Below are positions 7,131-16,516 of a DNA stretch of 64,000 nt, in pieces. This DNA comes from an uncultured Lachnospiraceae bacterium (GTDB lineage: Bacteria; Bacillota; Clostridia; Lachnospirales; Lachnospiraceae). Every line of letters begins with the position of its first letter. Position 1 is the first letter of the stretch. Below the pieces are notes generated by a model that was not told where the DNA came from, did not search any database, and saw only the letters and a list, made by a program, of their open reading frames with translations. The stretch spans positions 1 to 64,000 of the forward strand of contig CALWIA010000021.1 in NCBI GenBank assembly GCA_944380605.1, given 5' to 3'. The translations under genes and the position numbers were made by a program.

Positions 7131-8183
7131 ATGAATATTTCGATTGCCCTTGCGGATTCCAGCAAAACGTATGTGGAGCGTCTTTCTGAGGGTCTGCAGC
7201 AGTACGATGAACTGGCGATACATGTCTATACCAGCGAGCGGACGTTACGGGAAGCTATGGAGAAGACCCGGTTTGACGTGGTGCTGTTTGATCCGGATCT
7301 TTCGGAGGAGACGCTGTCGTTTCCGGGGGTAAAGCTCCCTGTCTGCCTGTACAGCGATGAATCCGGCAATATGGAGCGCTACGCGGAGTTTGCCAAGGTG
7401 CAGAAATACCAGCGCATCAGCCATATTTATAAAGAAATCATCCGGGAGTACGCGGATAAGGCCGGCTATACGGTGCATGCGGACCGCTCCGGCAATACGG
7501 AAATGATCGTGTTCTATTCGCCGGCAGGAGGCGCCGGCAAGACTACGGCGGCGCTGGCGGCCGCCAGCCAGCTGGCTGCCCAGGGCAGCAAGGTACTGTT
7601 TGTCAGCCTGGAGCAGCTGAACAGTTCGTTCTGCGTCCATCCCAAAAAGGAGGATGGCCTGATTGCCTTGATCGAGTCGTCCAAAGACGCCGGCGTGAAT
7701 TTTGAACTGAAGCTGAAAAGTGTGGCCAAGCAGGGCATGAACGGCGTCTATTATATAGAAGGTTTTGACCGGCTGGCGGATTATGACGCGGTGTCGGAAG
7801 AAGAGGCCAAGACGGTGCTGCAGAACATCCGGAAGTGCGGAATCTGCGATTTTCTGATTGTGGATATGGAAAGCGGCCTGAATCCGGTGAACCGGATGGT
7901 GATACAGATGGCGGACCGGGTGATGATTGTGGAAAAACCGGGAGAACTGCCGGCGGAGAAGATGCGGCTGTTTGCGGGACAGGCATTTGCCAATGAGCAC
8001 CAGCAAAAAATGGCGCTGATCTGCAATTTCGCGGAGAGCAATTCCCGGTTCAGCAGAGCGCTGGATGTGCCTGCCGCCGGAATGATTCACAATTACGGCA
8101 ATCTTCCGCTGAAGCAGGTGATCGACGCCATCCGGAAAAACGGCGAGATCGACGCGGATATCATGCGGAAGGGCAGGAAGTAA
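7131..8183 (+). CDS. tadZ: TadZ/CpaE-like ATPase of the Tad pilus
   Basis: About 350 residues. Residues 1-115 resemble a receiver-like (CheY-fold) domain, as in CpaE/TadZ (ISIALADSSKTYVERL, then FDVVLFDPDL). A MinD/ParA-type ATPase follows, with the Walker A motif SPAGGAGKTTAA at about 130-141 and a switch segment FLIVDMESGLN. TadZ proteins mark the pole or site where the Tad machine is built. ATG 7131 is chosen because the CheY-like fold begins there and a GGGGA stands eight bases upstream; in-frame starts at 7107-7110 would add only seven or eight residues. It is the first gene of the Tad cluster, behind a strong promoter. Confidence 0.85.
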   Translation: MNISIALADSSKTYVERLSEGLQQYDELAIHVYTSERTLREAMEKTRFDVVLFDPDLSEETLSFPGVKLPVCLYSDESGNMERYAEFAKVQKYQRISHIYKEIIREYADKAGYTVHADRSGNTEMIVFYSPAGGAGKTTAALAAASQLAAQGSKVLFVSLEQLNSSFCVHPKKEDGLIALIESSKDAGVNFELKLKSVAKQGMNGVYYIEGFDRLADYDAVSEEEAKTVLQNIRKCGICDFLIVDMESGLNPVNRMVIQMADRVMIVEKPGELPAEKMRLFAGQAFANEHQQKMALICNFAESNSRFSRALDVPAAGMIHNYGNLPLKQVIDAIRKNGEIDADIMRKGRK

Positions 8184-8204
8184 TACATAAGACGGGGACA
8201 GGGT

Positions 8205-9521
8205 ATGGCAAAAAATTATTTTATGGAAGAAGTCTCGGTTCTGAAGCAGGCGGTGCAGGAGGCCAGCCGGATCCGGGAGTACACCAAGGAAGAAATGAGC
8301 CGGCTGGTGGATCAGAAGATCGAGGAGAGAATCCAGTGGGCCAGAGGAAATCAGCCGGAGCTGTACTGGTATTACCAGAACCTTTCCTTTAAAGAAAGAG
8401 GAACGCTGCGGTATACCATTACGGAATCGGTGGAAGGCCTGGGTATCCTGGGAAAGATCATCATGGATCCGGATATTACGGAGGTCATGATCAACGGGTA
8501 CGACACGATTTTTGTGGAAAAAAGCGGCAAGCTGACGCGGCTGGACGAGCATTTTGAAAACAACGAAGACCTGATCCGCATTGTGCAGCGGTTTGTCAGC
8601 GGCATGGACCGTACGGTAGACGCCAGCAATCCCATTGTGGACGCCCGTCTGGAAGACGGCTCCCGTGTGCACGTGGTGTTTCCGCCGGTGGCCCTGGACG
8701 GGGCCACGGTGACCATCCGCCGGTTTTCCAAGAATCCCATGACCATTGAAAAACTGCTGGAGTACAAGTCCATTACGCCGGAGGTGGCGGATTTTCTGGA
8801 AAAGGTGGTTTCTTCCCGGCACAACGTGTTTGTCTGCGGCGGTACCGGCAGCGGAAAGACCACGTTCTTGAACGCGATTTCCAATTTTATACGGCCCTGG
8901 GAGCGTGTGATTACCATCGAGGACTCGGCGGAACTGCAGATCAAGAACATTCCCAATATTGTCCGTATGGAGACCCGGAAGGCCAATTCCAGAGAGGCCA
9001 ACGAGATCACCATCCGGGATCTGATCAAGGCTTCGCTGCGAATGCGGCCGGACCGGATCATCGTCGGCGAGGTCCGGGGCGAGGAAGCCCTGGATATGCT
9101 GCAGGCCATGAATACCGGCCACGACGGCAGCCTTTCCACCGGCCACGCCAATTCGCCGGAAGGTATGCTGAGCCGTCTGGAAACCATGGTGCTGACAGGC
9201 AGCGCGGATCTGCCGCTGGAGGCCATCCGCCAGCAGATCGCGTCGGCGGTGGACTATATCATCCATCTGTCCAGACTTCGGGATTTTTCCAGAAAGTGTA
9301 TGGAAATTACGGAAGTGGTGGGGTATGAAAACGGCAGGATTCTGCTGAATCCCATTTACAAGTTCCAGGAGGATGAATACAGCACGTTAACGAAGGTATC
9401 CGGTTCCCTGGTGCGGACGGAAAATCCCATTATTCACCAGGATAAATTTATTCTGGCAGGCATTTACGACTATCTGGAGGATGGAAATGGCAGAGGAAAG
9501 CAGAGAAAAGGTCAGGATTAA
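8205..9521 (+). CDS. tadA: TadA/CpaF secretion ATPase
   Basis: A 438-residue hexameric type II/IV secretion ATPase of the CpaF/TadA branch. The N-terminal domain at about 75-190 contains EVMINGYDTIFVEKSGKL. The Walker A motif GGTGSGKTTF is near 211-220, with RPDRIIVGEVRGEEALDMLQAMNTGHDG as the Walker B and His-box region. It drives pilin polymerisation at the inner face of the membrane and works with the TadB and TadC proteins encoded next. The gene lies 21 bases after tadZ, and its end overlaps the start of tadB. Confidence 0.95.
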   Translation: MAKNYFMEEVSVLKQAVQEASRIREYTKEEMSRLVDQKIEERIQWARGNQPELYWYYQNLSFKERGTLRYTITESVEGLGILGKIIMDPDITEVMINGYDTIFVEKSGKLTRLDEHFENNEDLIRIVQRFVSGMDRTVDASNPIVDARLEDGSRVHVVFPPVALDGATVTIRRFSKNPMTIEKLLEYKSITPEVADFLEKVVSSRHNVFVCGGTGSGKTTFLNAISNFIRPWERVITIEDSAELQIKNIPNIVRMETRKANSREANEITIRDLIKASLRMRPDRIIVGEVRGEEALDMLQAMNTGHDGSLSTGHANSPEGMLSRLETMVLTGSADLPLEAIRQQIASAVDYIIHLSRLRDFSRKCMEITEVVGYENGRILLNPIYKFQEDEYSTLTKVSGSLVRTENPIIHQDKFILAGIYDYLEDGNGRGKQRKGQD

Positions 9522-10266
9522 ATATTACGAATGCAATATGACGAAGCAGGAGCACCTGCTTGCGTATCTGGCGTTCGCGGCGGCCATTGGAGTGATTCTG
9601 TTCATCTATTATCACGTGTGGATCGTCTCCATTGCCGGCGGCCTTCTCATTGCCATCGCGCAGGAGAAGAACTATTCCAAGTCCGTGATCCGGAAACGGC
9701 AGGGAAAGCTTCGGATGCAGTTCAAGGAATTTCTGGAAATTATCTCCATTTCCGTCAGCGGGGGCAGCGGCCGTTCCATGGAAAACGCGGTGGCGGACTC
9801 TCTGCGGGAGCTGCAGATGATCTACAACAAGGATTCGGACATCGTCCGGGAGATCGGGCTGATCGTGACGGACTACCGGCAGGCAGGTATCCCCATGTCC
9901 CGGGGATTCGCGGAGCTGGGGGAGCGCAGCGAGATCGACGATATTGTCAGCTTCGCGGCTATTTACAAAACCATAGAAGGCAAGACCAGCGATTTCGGCT
10001 ACATCATTTCCCAGACCAGGGACATTATCAAGGACAAGTCGGAAATTACCATGGAAATCGAAACCAGCATTACCTCCGCCAAGTCGGAGACCTATATGAT
10101 GCTGGTGCTGCCGCTGGTTTTAGTGGTGGTGATGTCGGTTATGGGAAGCGGTTTTCTGGACTCCCTGTTTACCACGGCGCTGGGAAGAGGGGCGGCTACT
10201 GTGGGCGTGATCTGCACCTTTGTTTCCTATGTGCTGGCGTCCAGGGCGGCTGAGATTCAGGTATAA
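9487..10266 (+). CDS. tadB: TadB-like platform protein (T2SS F family)
   Basis: About 259 residues. Two N-terminal membrane segments (about 22-55) are followed by a cytoplasmic T2SSF domain (FKEFLEIISISVSGGSGRSMENAV, then YRQAGIPMSRGFAELGERSEIDD) and two C-terminal membrane segments. It forms half of the inner-membrane platform that couples the ATPase to pilin assembly. The start at 9487 is set by GGAGG six bases upstream, so the gene overlaps tadA by 35 bases, a sign of coupled translation. Confidence 0.9.
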   Translation: MAEESREKVRIKYYECNMTKQEHLLAYLAFAAAIGVILFIYYHVWIVSIAGGLLIAIAQEKNYSKSVIRKRQGKLRMQFKEFLEIISISVSGGSGRSMENAVADSLRELQMIYNKDSDIVREIGLIVTDYRQAGIPMSRGFAELGERSEIDDIVSFAAIYKTIEGKTSDFGYIISQTRDIIKDKSEITMEIETSITSAKSETYMMLVLPLVLVVVMSVMGSGFLDSLFTTALGRGAATVGVICTFVSYVLASRAAEIQV

Positions 10267-10284
10267 ACAGGCGGAGGGAAGACG

Positions 10285-11379
10285 ATGATCGCAGTGGTTT
10301 TGATGGCGCTGTTTACGGTAAGCGCCGTATTTTTCCTGATAGAGAGCGGCAGATGCAGCCGCACGGCGGCGGCGGAGATCGTGCTGTCCAGGGTGTGGAC
10401 CAGCCGGTTCGCCAGACAGACGCTGGAGGAAAAGCGGGACGCTTTTGTGGAAGCGTATAAAAAATATCAGAGCGTCAGTGAAAAGAAGGCAAAAAAGACG
10501 CTGAAAGAGTGGCAGAAGCAGATCGACGCCTATAAGAAGGCGGAAGAGGCGTATCTGTCGGGAAAGACGTTTTCGGTGCTGGACATGGTGCCCCTGTTTG
10601 GCTACCAGCTGATGACGGAGTTAAAGATCAACGCGGACAGCGATCTGCTGCGGAAGCTGGCGGGCAGCTGTGAGCACACCGGATATATTGAGCTGGAACG
10701 GGGACAGGAAACCGGCGGAAAGCGCAATTCCTACGTCTATGCCTGGTATCTGCTGGCGTCGCTGTTTTCGTTTCTGTACGTGGGCGTCATGCTCTGCTGC
10801 TTTGTGGGAACGCTGGTCATGGCGGCGGGAAACAGCGGCCTTATGGGCGTGGCGATGCCTATGGCGGTGGGCCTGGCGGGTCCGGCGCTGTACGGCTATA
10901 TCCCCTATGACAACCTGCGGGTGAAGGCGCAGCAGCGGCAGGAGGAAATCGACCGGGATTTTCCCAACGCCATTTCCAAAATCGTGCTGCTGGTCATGGC
11001 GGGCATGAACATTACGAAGGCGCTGGAAGAGACGGCGGCCAGCGACGACTCCCTGATTTACCGGGAACTGCGGCTGGTGATCAAGGAGATGAACCAGGGC
11101 TCCACGGTGCAGCAGGCCTTTATCCGTCTGCAGTGCCGGTGCAGCAATAAATTTCTGGACAAAATGGTGTCCATTGTAACCAAGAGCTATGTGTCGGGCA
11201 ACGCCAACCTGGCGGCTGACCTGAAAGTGATCAACGACGAGTGCTGGCTGGACAAAAAGCACCAGGCCAGACGTATGGGAGAGTCGGTGCAGAACCGGCT
11301 GTTTGTGCCCACGATGCTGATGTTTGTGGGAATTCTGGTTGTGATTGTCGTACCTGCCATGGCCGGCTTCAGTTTTTAG
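10285..11379 (+). CDS. tadC: TadC-like platform protein (T2SS F family)
   Basis: A 364-residue partner of TadB. It has an N-terminal membrane helix, a coiled, lysine-rich stretch (about 45-90), two central membrane segments, a T2SSF domain (FPNAISKIVLLVMAGMNITKALEE) and a C-terminal hydrophobic pair. The coiled stretch is longer than in short TadC proteins and may be a clade-specific insert. A GGAGGGAAG site precedes the ATG. The gap to tadB is 18 bases. Confidence 0.9.
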   Translation: MIAVVLMALFTVSAVFFLIESGRCSRTAAAEIVLSRVWTSRFARQTLEEKRDAFVEAYKKYQSVSEKKAKKTLKEWQKQIDAYKKAEEAYLSGKTFSVLDMVPLFGYQLMTELKINADSDLLRKLAGSCEHTGYIELERGQETGGKRNSYVYAWYLLASLFSFLYVGVMLCCFVGTLVMAAGNSGLMGVAMPMAVGLAGPALYGYIPYDNLRVKAQQRQEEIDRDFPNAISKIVLLVMAGMNITKALEETAASDDSLIYRELRLVIKEMNQGSTVQQAFIRLQCRCSNKFLDKMVSIVTKSYVSGNANLAADLKVINDECWLDKKHQARRMGESVQNRLFVPTMLMFVGILVVIVVPAMAGFSF

Positions 11380-11430
11380 AGACCGGTTCCGGCGGGATGA
11401 TAATAGAAAAATTTTCAGGAGGAAAGAGTC

Positions 11431-11664
11431 ATGGAATATCTGGACAATCTGTACATGCAGGGGCTTCTGCTTGCCGCGAAAGGCCGCGACAAGGCAAAAG
11501 ATTTTCTTGCCTCGCAGGATGGAGTATCCAATGTGGTAGCGACCATCATCATTTTGCTGATTGTAGTGCTTCTGATCGGCGTGTTCTGGGATAGACTGCA
11601 GGAGTGGCTGAGCGGAATCATGGATCAGATCTTTGGTTCGTCGTTTACCGCAGACGGACTGTAA
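11431..11664 (+). CDS. Flp-family type IVb pilin
   Basis: The 77-residue main pilin candidate. A charged leader of about 30 residues ends in the processing region (LASQDGVSNVVATIII), followed by one long hydrophobic helix and a short polar tail. Cleavage near the QDG/VSN junction is an inference from Flp pilins; the residue before the mature N-terminus cannot be fixed by eye. AGGAGG stands eight bases before the ATG. The prepilin peptidase encoded at 15852 would process it, and the TadABC machine would assemble it. Confidence 0.88.
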   Translation: MEYLDNLYMQGLLLAAKGRDKAKDFLASQDGVSNVVATIIILLIVVLLIGVFWDRLQEWLSGIMDQIFGSSFTADGL

Positions 11665-11712
11665 ACCGCTTTTTGCGGCAGGAAATGAAGCAGGGAATGA
11701 GGGACAAGACAG

Positions 11713-12396
11713 ATGCACAACGGAAGGTTTTGGAAAACAGGAAAGAAACAGGAAGGCGGATATGTGGAAGTGGAAGCGGCCATTATCCTGCCGCTGGGGA
11801 TCCTTAGCGTTCTGATGCTTCTGTATCTGTCCCTCTTTCTGTTTCAGAGGGCCAACCTGCAGGCATGCCTGGAGACGGCCCTGGTGTATTACAAAAATAC
11901 GGTGACGGACACCTATGTCAGCAAAAATGAAGAAGTGGAGTATTTGCTGGAGGAAGGCAGCTATATGGGCGCCGGCAATTCCTACAGCGTGTCCGGGCCG
12001 CTGAGCCCCTACCGGGGGATATTCAGCGATGGAAATGATCTGAATTCGCAGGAAGCGTTTGAATCCTATTTTTATTCCATTGCCGGCGATATGCTGTTTG
12101 ACGAGGATCTGGAACTGACCATCGACTACAGCAACTATGTGGTCTTCAAACAGTTTGAGGTGACTGCAGTTCAGAAAGTGGGCGCCCCGGTGGATTTTTC
12201 CGCTCTGGGCATTGGGAATGAGTATACGATTTCCGCCACGGCCCGGGTGGCGGTGGTGGATCACGACGGGATTATCCGGGACGCGGACTATGCCATCGAT
12301 CTTCTGAGCAGGACGAAGCTGGGAGATATGGTAAAGGCGTTTGCGGAGACGGTTTCGCAGGCCTACGACAAGATGAAAGAAATTCTGGACGCATAG
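11713..12396 (+). CDS. TadE-like minor pseudopilin
   Basis: The protein has 227 residues. It begins with a short basic leader and KQEGGYVEVEAAIILPLGILSVLMLLYL, the typical TadE pattern of a Gly, an E+5-type acidic residue and a membrane helix (about 25-48). The rest is an outer domain of about 175 residues. Pseudopilins of this type are thought to start or cap the Tad fibre. It lies between the major pilin gene and the large DUF5702 gene. Confidence 0.82.
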   Translation: MHNGRFWKTGKKQEGGYVEVEAAIILPLGILSVLMLLYLSLFLFQRANLQACLETALVYYKNTVTDTYVSKNEEVEYLLEEGSYMGAGNSYSVSGPLSPYRGIFSDGNDLNSQEAFESYFYSIAGDMLFDEDLELTIDYSNYVVFKQFEVTAVQKVGAPVDFSALGIGNEYTISATARVAVVDHDGIIRDADYAIDLLSRTKLGDMVKAFAETVSQAYDKMKEILDA

Positions 12397-12411
12397 GAGA
12401 GGGACGGATCT

Positions 12412-14994
12412 ATGAAGTGGCCGGGAAGCGAAAAGAGAGACAAAAAACAAATGAAAATCAGAAAAAAACGGCGGCATGACCGGGGAATTATTACGGTGTT
12501 TGCCACCTTAATGATGGTGCCGACGGTGGCGATTACGGGAATCCTGGTGGACGTGTCCCGGCTGAAGCTGTACAGCTCTCAGGCGGTGATGGCGGCGGAT
12601 TCCTACGGAAGCGCGGTGCTGAGTGAATATGACCATCTGCTGAAGCAGCTGTATGGTCTTTTTTCCGTGACACAGAATGAAGAGGGTTTGGAGGCTCTTC
12701 AGACTTATGCGGAATATACGGGCTATTCCTTTAACCCCAATGGAGACGATCAGGGGTTCAGCGGCTTTATGCCGTACGACGACGCGGAACTGGACATCCA
12801 GTATGAGAAAGTGGAAGGGGCCAGCCTTTCCAACCCCGATGTGCTGATGACCCAGGTCGGCGATTTTATGCGGTTCCGGATAGTGGAAGAGGTGATGAGC
12901 GGAACCGGGATTCTGGACACCCTGGGAGAGTTTGATTCCATGGATTCGGATATGGAAGTTATGGAAAAGCGGACGGAACTGACGGACAGCAGCACGGAGA
13001 TTCTGGAAGCGATTGACAAATATTACGCGGAACTGAAAAAACTGGCGGCATATCCGAATTACATAGCCGGCCTGAAACAGGCGGCGGAGAGTCTCGCGGG
13101 AACGCTGAATGAGACGGTGGACAGCGAAGAGTACGAGCTGTACTACTTCTATAAGCATCACGCCGATGCAATCGAGGCGATTATTACGGAGATAGAGGAA
13201 GGAGAGGAAACCAGCGAACCGGAGCCGGAAGAGGAAGAAGAAGACGAAGAGGAGGAAGAAGAACGGCCCTGGGGCGTTTTCGACCTTTCCGATAAAGAGG
13301 ATATTTATACCAAGTATACCGAATTTGACGTGCACCGGTATGAAGAGAACCTGCTCCGGGAGGTGCAGAACGGAGTGGACGCGGCCAGCAATTTTGACAG
13401 CACGCCCATCGACTTCGACAGCGTAAATTCCACCATAAATGAACTGAAAACTTTGGCTCAGAATATTTCCATCACCATTGGAATTCTGGAACAGAAGGTC
13501 AATGACCTGGAGGCAAAGCTTCCGGACTGCAGCCCGGAGGTTGCGGAAGGGATCCGCAATGAAATCCGGGAGCTGCAGGATCTTCTGGCCTATAAGGACG
13601 AGTTTATGAACACCTGCGCTCTGATCGAGAACCATGGATGCAGAGAACAGAATGAACAGAACCGGACGAACATGGAGACGGTCTCCGAGGCGCTGAGACA
13701 GGCGGGGAACGACGTGCTGTCCGGGGAGGCCAGGCCGGACGACAAGGACTGGCCGGAGAGCGTATCTCTGGAATGGTATAATTTCCGGGATGACAAAGGC
13801 ACGTTTTATCTGGAACTGCAGCAGCTGTGCGAGAGCGGCAGCGGCGGAAAAGGAGACAAGGACAAGGGAGACGAGGAGATCGACAAGGCCAACGCAAGCC
13901 AGGAAGAGGCGATGCGGGAGCTGGAAGCCAGCGACGAGAGCACGGACGCCAGGGATATTTCCGAGGAACTGGCGGGACAGCTGAAAAGCGGCGGCAGTAC
14001 GGAAGAATCGGTGCCGGATCTGACGGACTATTTTTCCGGCGGCCTGTCCTTCAGCGGCCTGTCCCAGGCGGGGGGCAGTCTGCTGAACAAATTTCTGTTG
14101 ACGACCTATGACTTCGGCATGTTTTCCAGCCGGGTGACCGGCATAGAACCGGAGGAGGAAGACGAAGACGGAGACGAAGGTCCCCAGCTGCCGGCGGCAC
14201 AGGGGGAAGAAGAGGAGTACGCGGACTACAGCCTGACGGGTATCAAGATGTCCAAAGACGTCAACTACCTGTACGGGGCGGAACTGGAGTACCTGCTGGG
14301 AGGCCACAACCAGTCGTCCGCCAATCTGAACAAGAGCCGCAACATCATCTGCGGCGTTCGTCTGACGCTGAACTTTGCTTCTACCTATACGATAAAAGAG
14401 GTGAACGATGTCATAAAGGCCATTGCCGAAGCGGCTGCGACGGCTGTCGCAGCATCTGGCGTAGGAGCGGCTGCGGCGCCTCTGGTGCGGATCGCGGTAA
14501 GCGGGGCGCTGCGTCTGGCGGCGGCCACCATCGAGACGGCGGCGGACTGGAGCAGCCTGATGGAACGGGAGGACGTGGTGTTTTTTAAACGGAAGCTTGC
14601 GGATCTGGAATCGCTGGATAAGTTGAAAGAACTGCTGCCGAATATGAAGACATCAGGAGATTCTAAAAAGAGCAGGCCGATGTTCTCCTATGAGGACTAC
14701 CTGCATGTGCTGCTGTATTTTCTGGTGGACGACAACACGCTGCTGTCCCGAACGGCTAACCTGATTACCCTGAACGTCAATCAGGCGCAGAACGAAGGAG
14801 ATACGCTGACGGAACTGGATTTTACCATGGAAGACACCGTTACCGCGGTGAAATCCACCTGCAAGGTGAAGCTGGACTTTGTGATCGTTCCGGACAGCAT
14901 CGCGGATCTGTTTTATTCCGGCACGGATACCGGGTCGGTGATCGAATCGGTGGAGGACCGGTACTACGGGTATTCGGTGATCCGGGGATATTAA
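12412..14994 (+). CDS. DUF5702-type large pseudopilin-like protein
   Basis: The protein has 860 residues. A basic leader and one membrane helix (about 24-45, RGIITVFATLMMVPTVAITG) with TadG-like features start it (VDVSRLKLYSSQAVMAADSY). A very acidic stretch at about 261-285 (mostly Glu) and a second at about 580-605 flank helical, coiled-coil-like parts. A hydrophobic alanine-rich region lies at about 665-710. The family is usually found in clostridial Tad loci, in the place of TadG. I infer a tip or periplasmic scaffold. The acidic runs would bind cations and may respond to calcium, but that is a guess. Confidence 0.75.
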   Translation: MKWPGSEKRDKKQMKIRKKRRHDRGIITVFATLMMVPTVAITGILVDVSRLKLYSSQAVMAADSYGSAVLSEYDHLLKQLYGLFSVTQNEEGLEALQTYAEYTGYSFNPNGDDQGFSGFMPYDDAELDIQYEKVEGASLSNPDVLMTQVGDFMRFRIVEEVMSGTGILDTLGEFDSMDSDMEVMEKRTELTDSSTEILEAIDKYYAELKKLAAYPNYIAGLKQAAESLAGTLNETVDSEEYELYYFYKHHADAIEAIITEIEEGEETSEPEPEEEEEDEEEEEERPWGVFDLSDKEDIYTKYTEFDVHRYEENLLREVQNGVDAASNFDSTPIDFDSVNSTINELKTLAQNISITIGILEQKVNDLEAKLPDCSPEVAEGIRNEIRELQDLLAYKDEFMNTCALIENHGCREQNEQNRTNMETVSEALRQAGNDVLSGEARPDDKDWPESVSLEWYNFRDDKGTFYLELQQLCESGSGGKGDKDKGDEEIDKANASQEEAMRELEASDESTDARDISEELAGQLKSGGSTEESVPDLTDYFSGGLSFSGLSQAGGSLLNKFLLTTYDFGMFSSRVTGIEPEEEDEDGDEGPQLPAAQGEEEEYADYSLTGIKMSKDVNYLYGAELEYLLGGHNQSSANLNKSRNIICGVRLTLNFASTYTIKEVNDVIKAIAEAAATAVAASGVGAAAAPLVRIAVSGALRLAAATIETAADWSSLMEREDVVFFKRKLADLESLDKLKELLPNMKTSGDSKKSRPMFSYEDYLHVLLYFLVDDNTLLSRTANLITLNVNQAQNEGDTLTELDFTMEDTVTAVKSTCKVKLDFVIVPDSIADLFYSGTDTGSVIESVEDRYYGYSVIRGY

Positions 14995-15027
14995 GGAACG
15001 GGCAGCCGGGAAAGGCGGCAGAGGAAC

Positions 15028-15840
15028 ATGAGGAAAAGAGAAGAGGGCATGATGACGGTGGAGGCGGTGCTGAGCCTGGTTCCGTTTATCATCGCCGTTT
15101 TGGGAATTATATCGTTTATCAATATTTTCGCGGTACACAATAAGATTCAGTACGCCCTGTACCAGATGACCAACGAACTGACGTCCTACACGTATTTTTA
15201 TGAAGCGCTGGGGGTGCGGTCCGCGGATCTGGGGCTGAAGGCCGACATCGACGCGCAGACCCAGCCGCTGGATAATGCCGTCAATGATATTCAGTCCTTT
15301 ATGGAAAGCATCGGAACGCTGCAGGGGGATGTGAAAAACCTGGGATCGGAGGGTCAGGACCCCGGCAGTGTTGTGGAAAACATAGAACAGACGGGGCAGG
15401 ATCTGAACAATGCGGTGCAGCAGGGACAGCAGGCGGTTGATTCCGCGGGCAGTCTGCTGCGGGATCCCAAGCAGCTGCTGCGCAGCATCATCTATCTGGG
15501 CATCGAACACGGAGAAGCGGCGGCCAAGACCTGGCTTTTGGGAGCGGTCTCCGGCGGTCTGATGCAGGTGTATCTGGACGAGAGTTTTTCCGGGAACAAC
15601 CCCATGACCGCCGATCAGTATCTGAAGTACTACGGCGTCCGGAACGGCATCTCGGGGCTGGATTTTGGAAGCAGCCAGCTGTTTAACGACGACGACCGGA
15701 GCCTGATCGACATTGTGGTGGAATATGACATAGAGGTCTATATCCTGAAGCTGTTTTTAAAGGATCCCACCATCCACGTGGTGCAGCGGTGCACGGCGCC
15801 GGCCTGGCTGGATGGGGACGGAGTCACCTATTCCGAGTAG
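15028..15840 (+). CDS. second TadE-like pseudopilin
   Basis: The protein has 270 residues. The start KREEGMMTVEAVLSLVPFIIAVLGIISF has the same layout as the first TadE-like protein: basic leader, Gly, small residues, Glu five positions on, then a helix. The outer part carries a helical stretch with many Gln and Asp. It is 33 bases after the DUF5702 gene and 11 bases before the prepilin peptidase gene. Two TadE-like proteins plus a TadG-like protein are common in Tad loci and may form a hetero-complex at the fibre tip. Confidence 0.78.
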   Translation: MRKREEGMMTVEAVLSLVPFIIAVLGIISFINIFAVHNKIQYALYQMTNELTSYTYFYEALGVRSADLGLKADIDAQTQPLDNAVNDIQSFMESIGTLQGDVKNLGSEGQDPGSVVENIEQTGQDLNNAVQQGQQAVDSAGSLLRDPKQLLRSIIYLGIEHGEAAAKTWLLGAVSGGLMQVYLDESFSGNNPMTADQYLKYYGVRNGISGLDFGSSQLFNDDDRSLIDIVVEYDIEVYILKLFLKDPTIHVVQRCTAPAWLDGDGVTYSE

Positions 15841-15851
15841 GGAGAGAGAAC

Positions 15852-16511
15852 ATGGAACAATACTTGCTGCTGGCTGCGGGGGTTCTTGGCATTCCGCTGG
15901 TTTACGCGGGCGCCATGGCCTGGTACAGTCCGGCATTTGAAAAAGAAGAAAACCGGAACCGGAAGCGGTTTCGGAGCCCGGAAGAGATCCTGATCTTTTT
16001 GTCGGCGGAGGCGGCGCTGGTCTGCGTCTGGAGACGGGAGGCGGCGCAGGGGGAACCGGCGCTTCTGTACCTGCTTTTGCTGGTCATGCTGGCGGCGATG
16101 ACGTTTTTCTGCGCGGCGGATCTGTGGGAGCACGTGGTGCCCAATCCGATGCTTCTGCTGCTGGTGCTGGTATTTGTACTGCTGACGGGTATGACGGCGA
16201 TCCGGGATATGGAGGCGTTTCTCAGGATTCTGCCCTCCATTTTCTTCGGTGAAATCTTCTGCGCCGTTTCGTTCGGCCTAGCGTATCTGCTGAGCCGGGG
16301 CAGCATGGGAGCCGGCGATGTGAAGCTGGCGCTGGTTATGGGACTGTATCTGACCGGGGAATACGTGTCGGGCGCGGTGCTGTACGGATGCCTGGCGGCG
16401 GCGCTTTTTTCCCTGGTGCAGCTGGCCAGAAAGAAGCTGGGACGCAGAGACAAGATACCATTTGTGCCGTTTTTATATATCGGCCTGATTATACGATACA
16501 TAGCGGGGTAG
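15852..16511 (+). CDS. prepilin peptidase, A24 catalytic domain only
   Basis: A 219-residue membrane protein with six or seven segments. The two catalytic aspartates are visible: one in FCAADLWEHVVPNP and one in the GxGD-type motif MGAGDVKLALVMGLYL. The zinc-bearing N-terminal domain of PilD/ComC-type enzymes is absent here, as in CpaA/TadV. A separate gene at 20022-20498 on the other strand encodes just such an N-domain. It cuts the leader peptides of the pilin and pseudopilins encoded upstream. The start is ATG 15852, after GGAGAGAG. Confidence 0.9.
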   Translation: MEQYLLLAAGVLGIPLVYAGAMAWYSPAFEKEENRNRKRFRSPEEILIFLSAEAALVCVWRREAAQGEPALLYLLLLVMLAAMTFFCAADLWEHVVPNPMLLLLVLVFVLLTGMTAIRDMEAFLRILPSIFFGEIFCAVSFGLAYLLSRGSMGAGDVKLALVMGLYLTGEYVSGAVLYGCLAAALFSLVQLARKKLGRRDKIPFVPFLYIGLIIRYIAG

Positions 16512-16516
16512 GAATT

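Noticed and set aside
12508..14307. Long open frame on the minus strand across the DUF5702 gene (about 600 codons)
   Set aside because: It is antisense to a well-supported gene with a membrane start and ribosome site, and its product is Arg/His/Leu-rich without any motif. Similar long minus frames lie over 7245-9266, 10621-12477 and 20948-23392 and come from codon bias.
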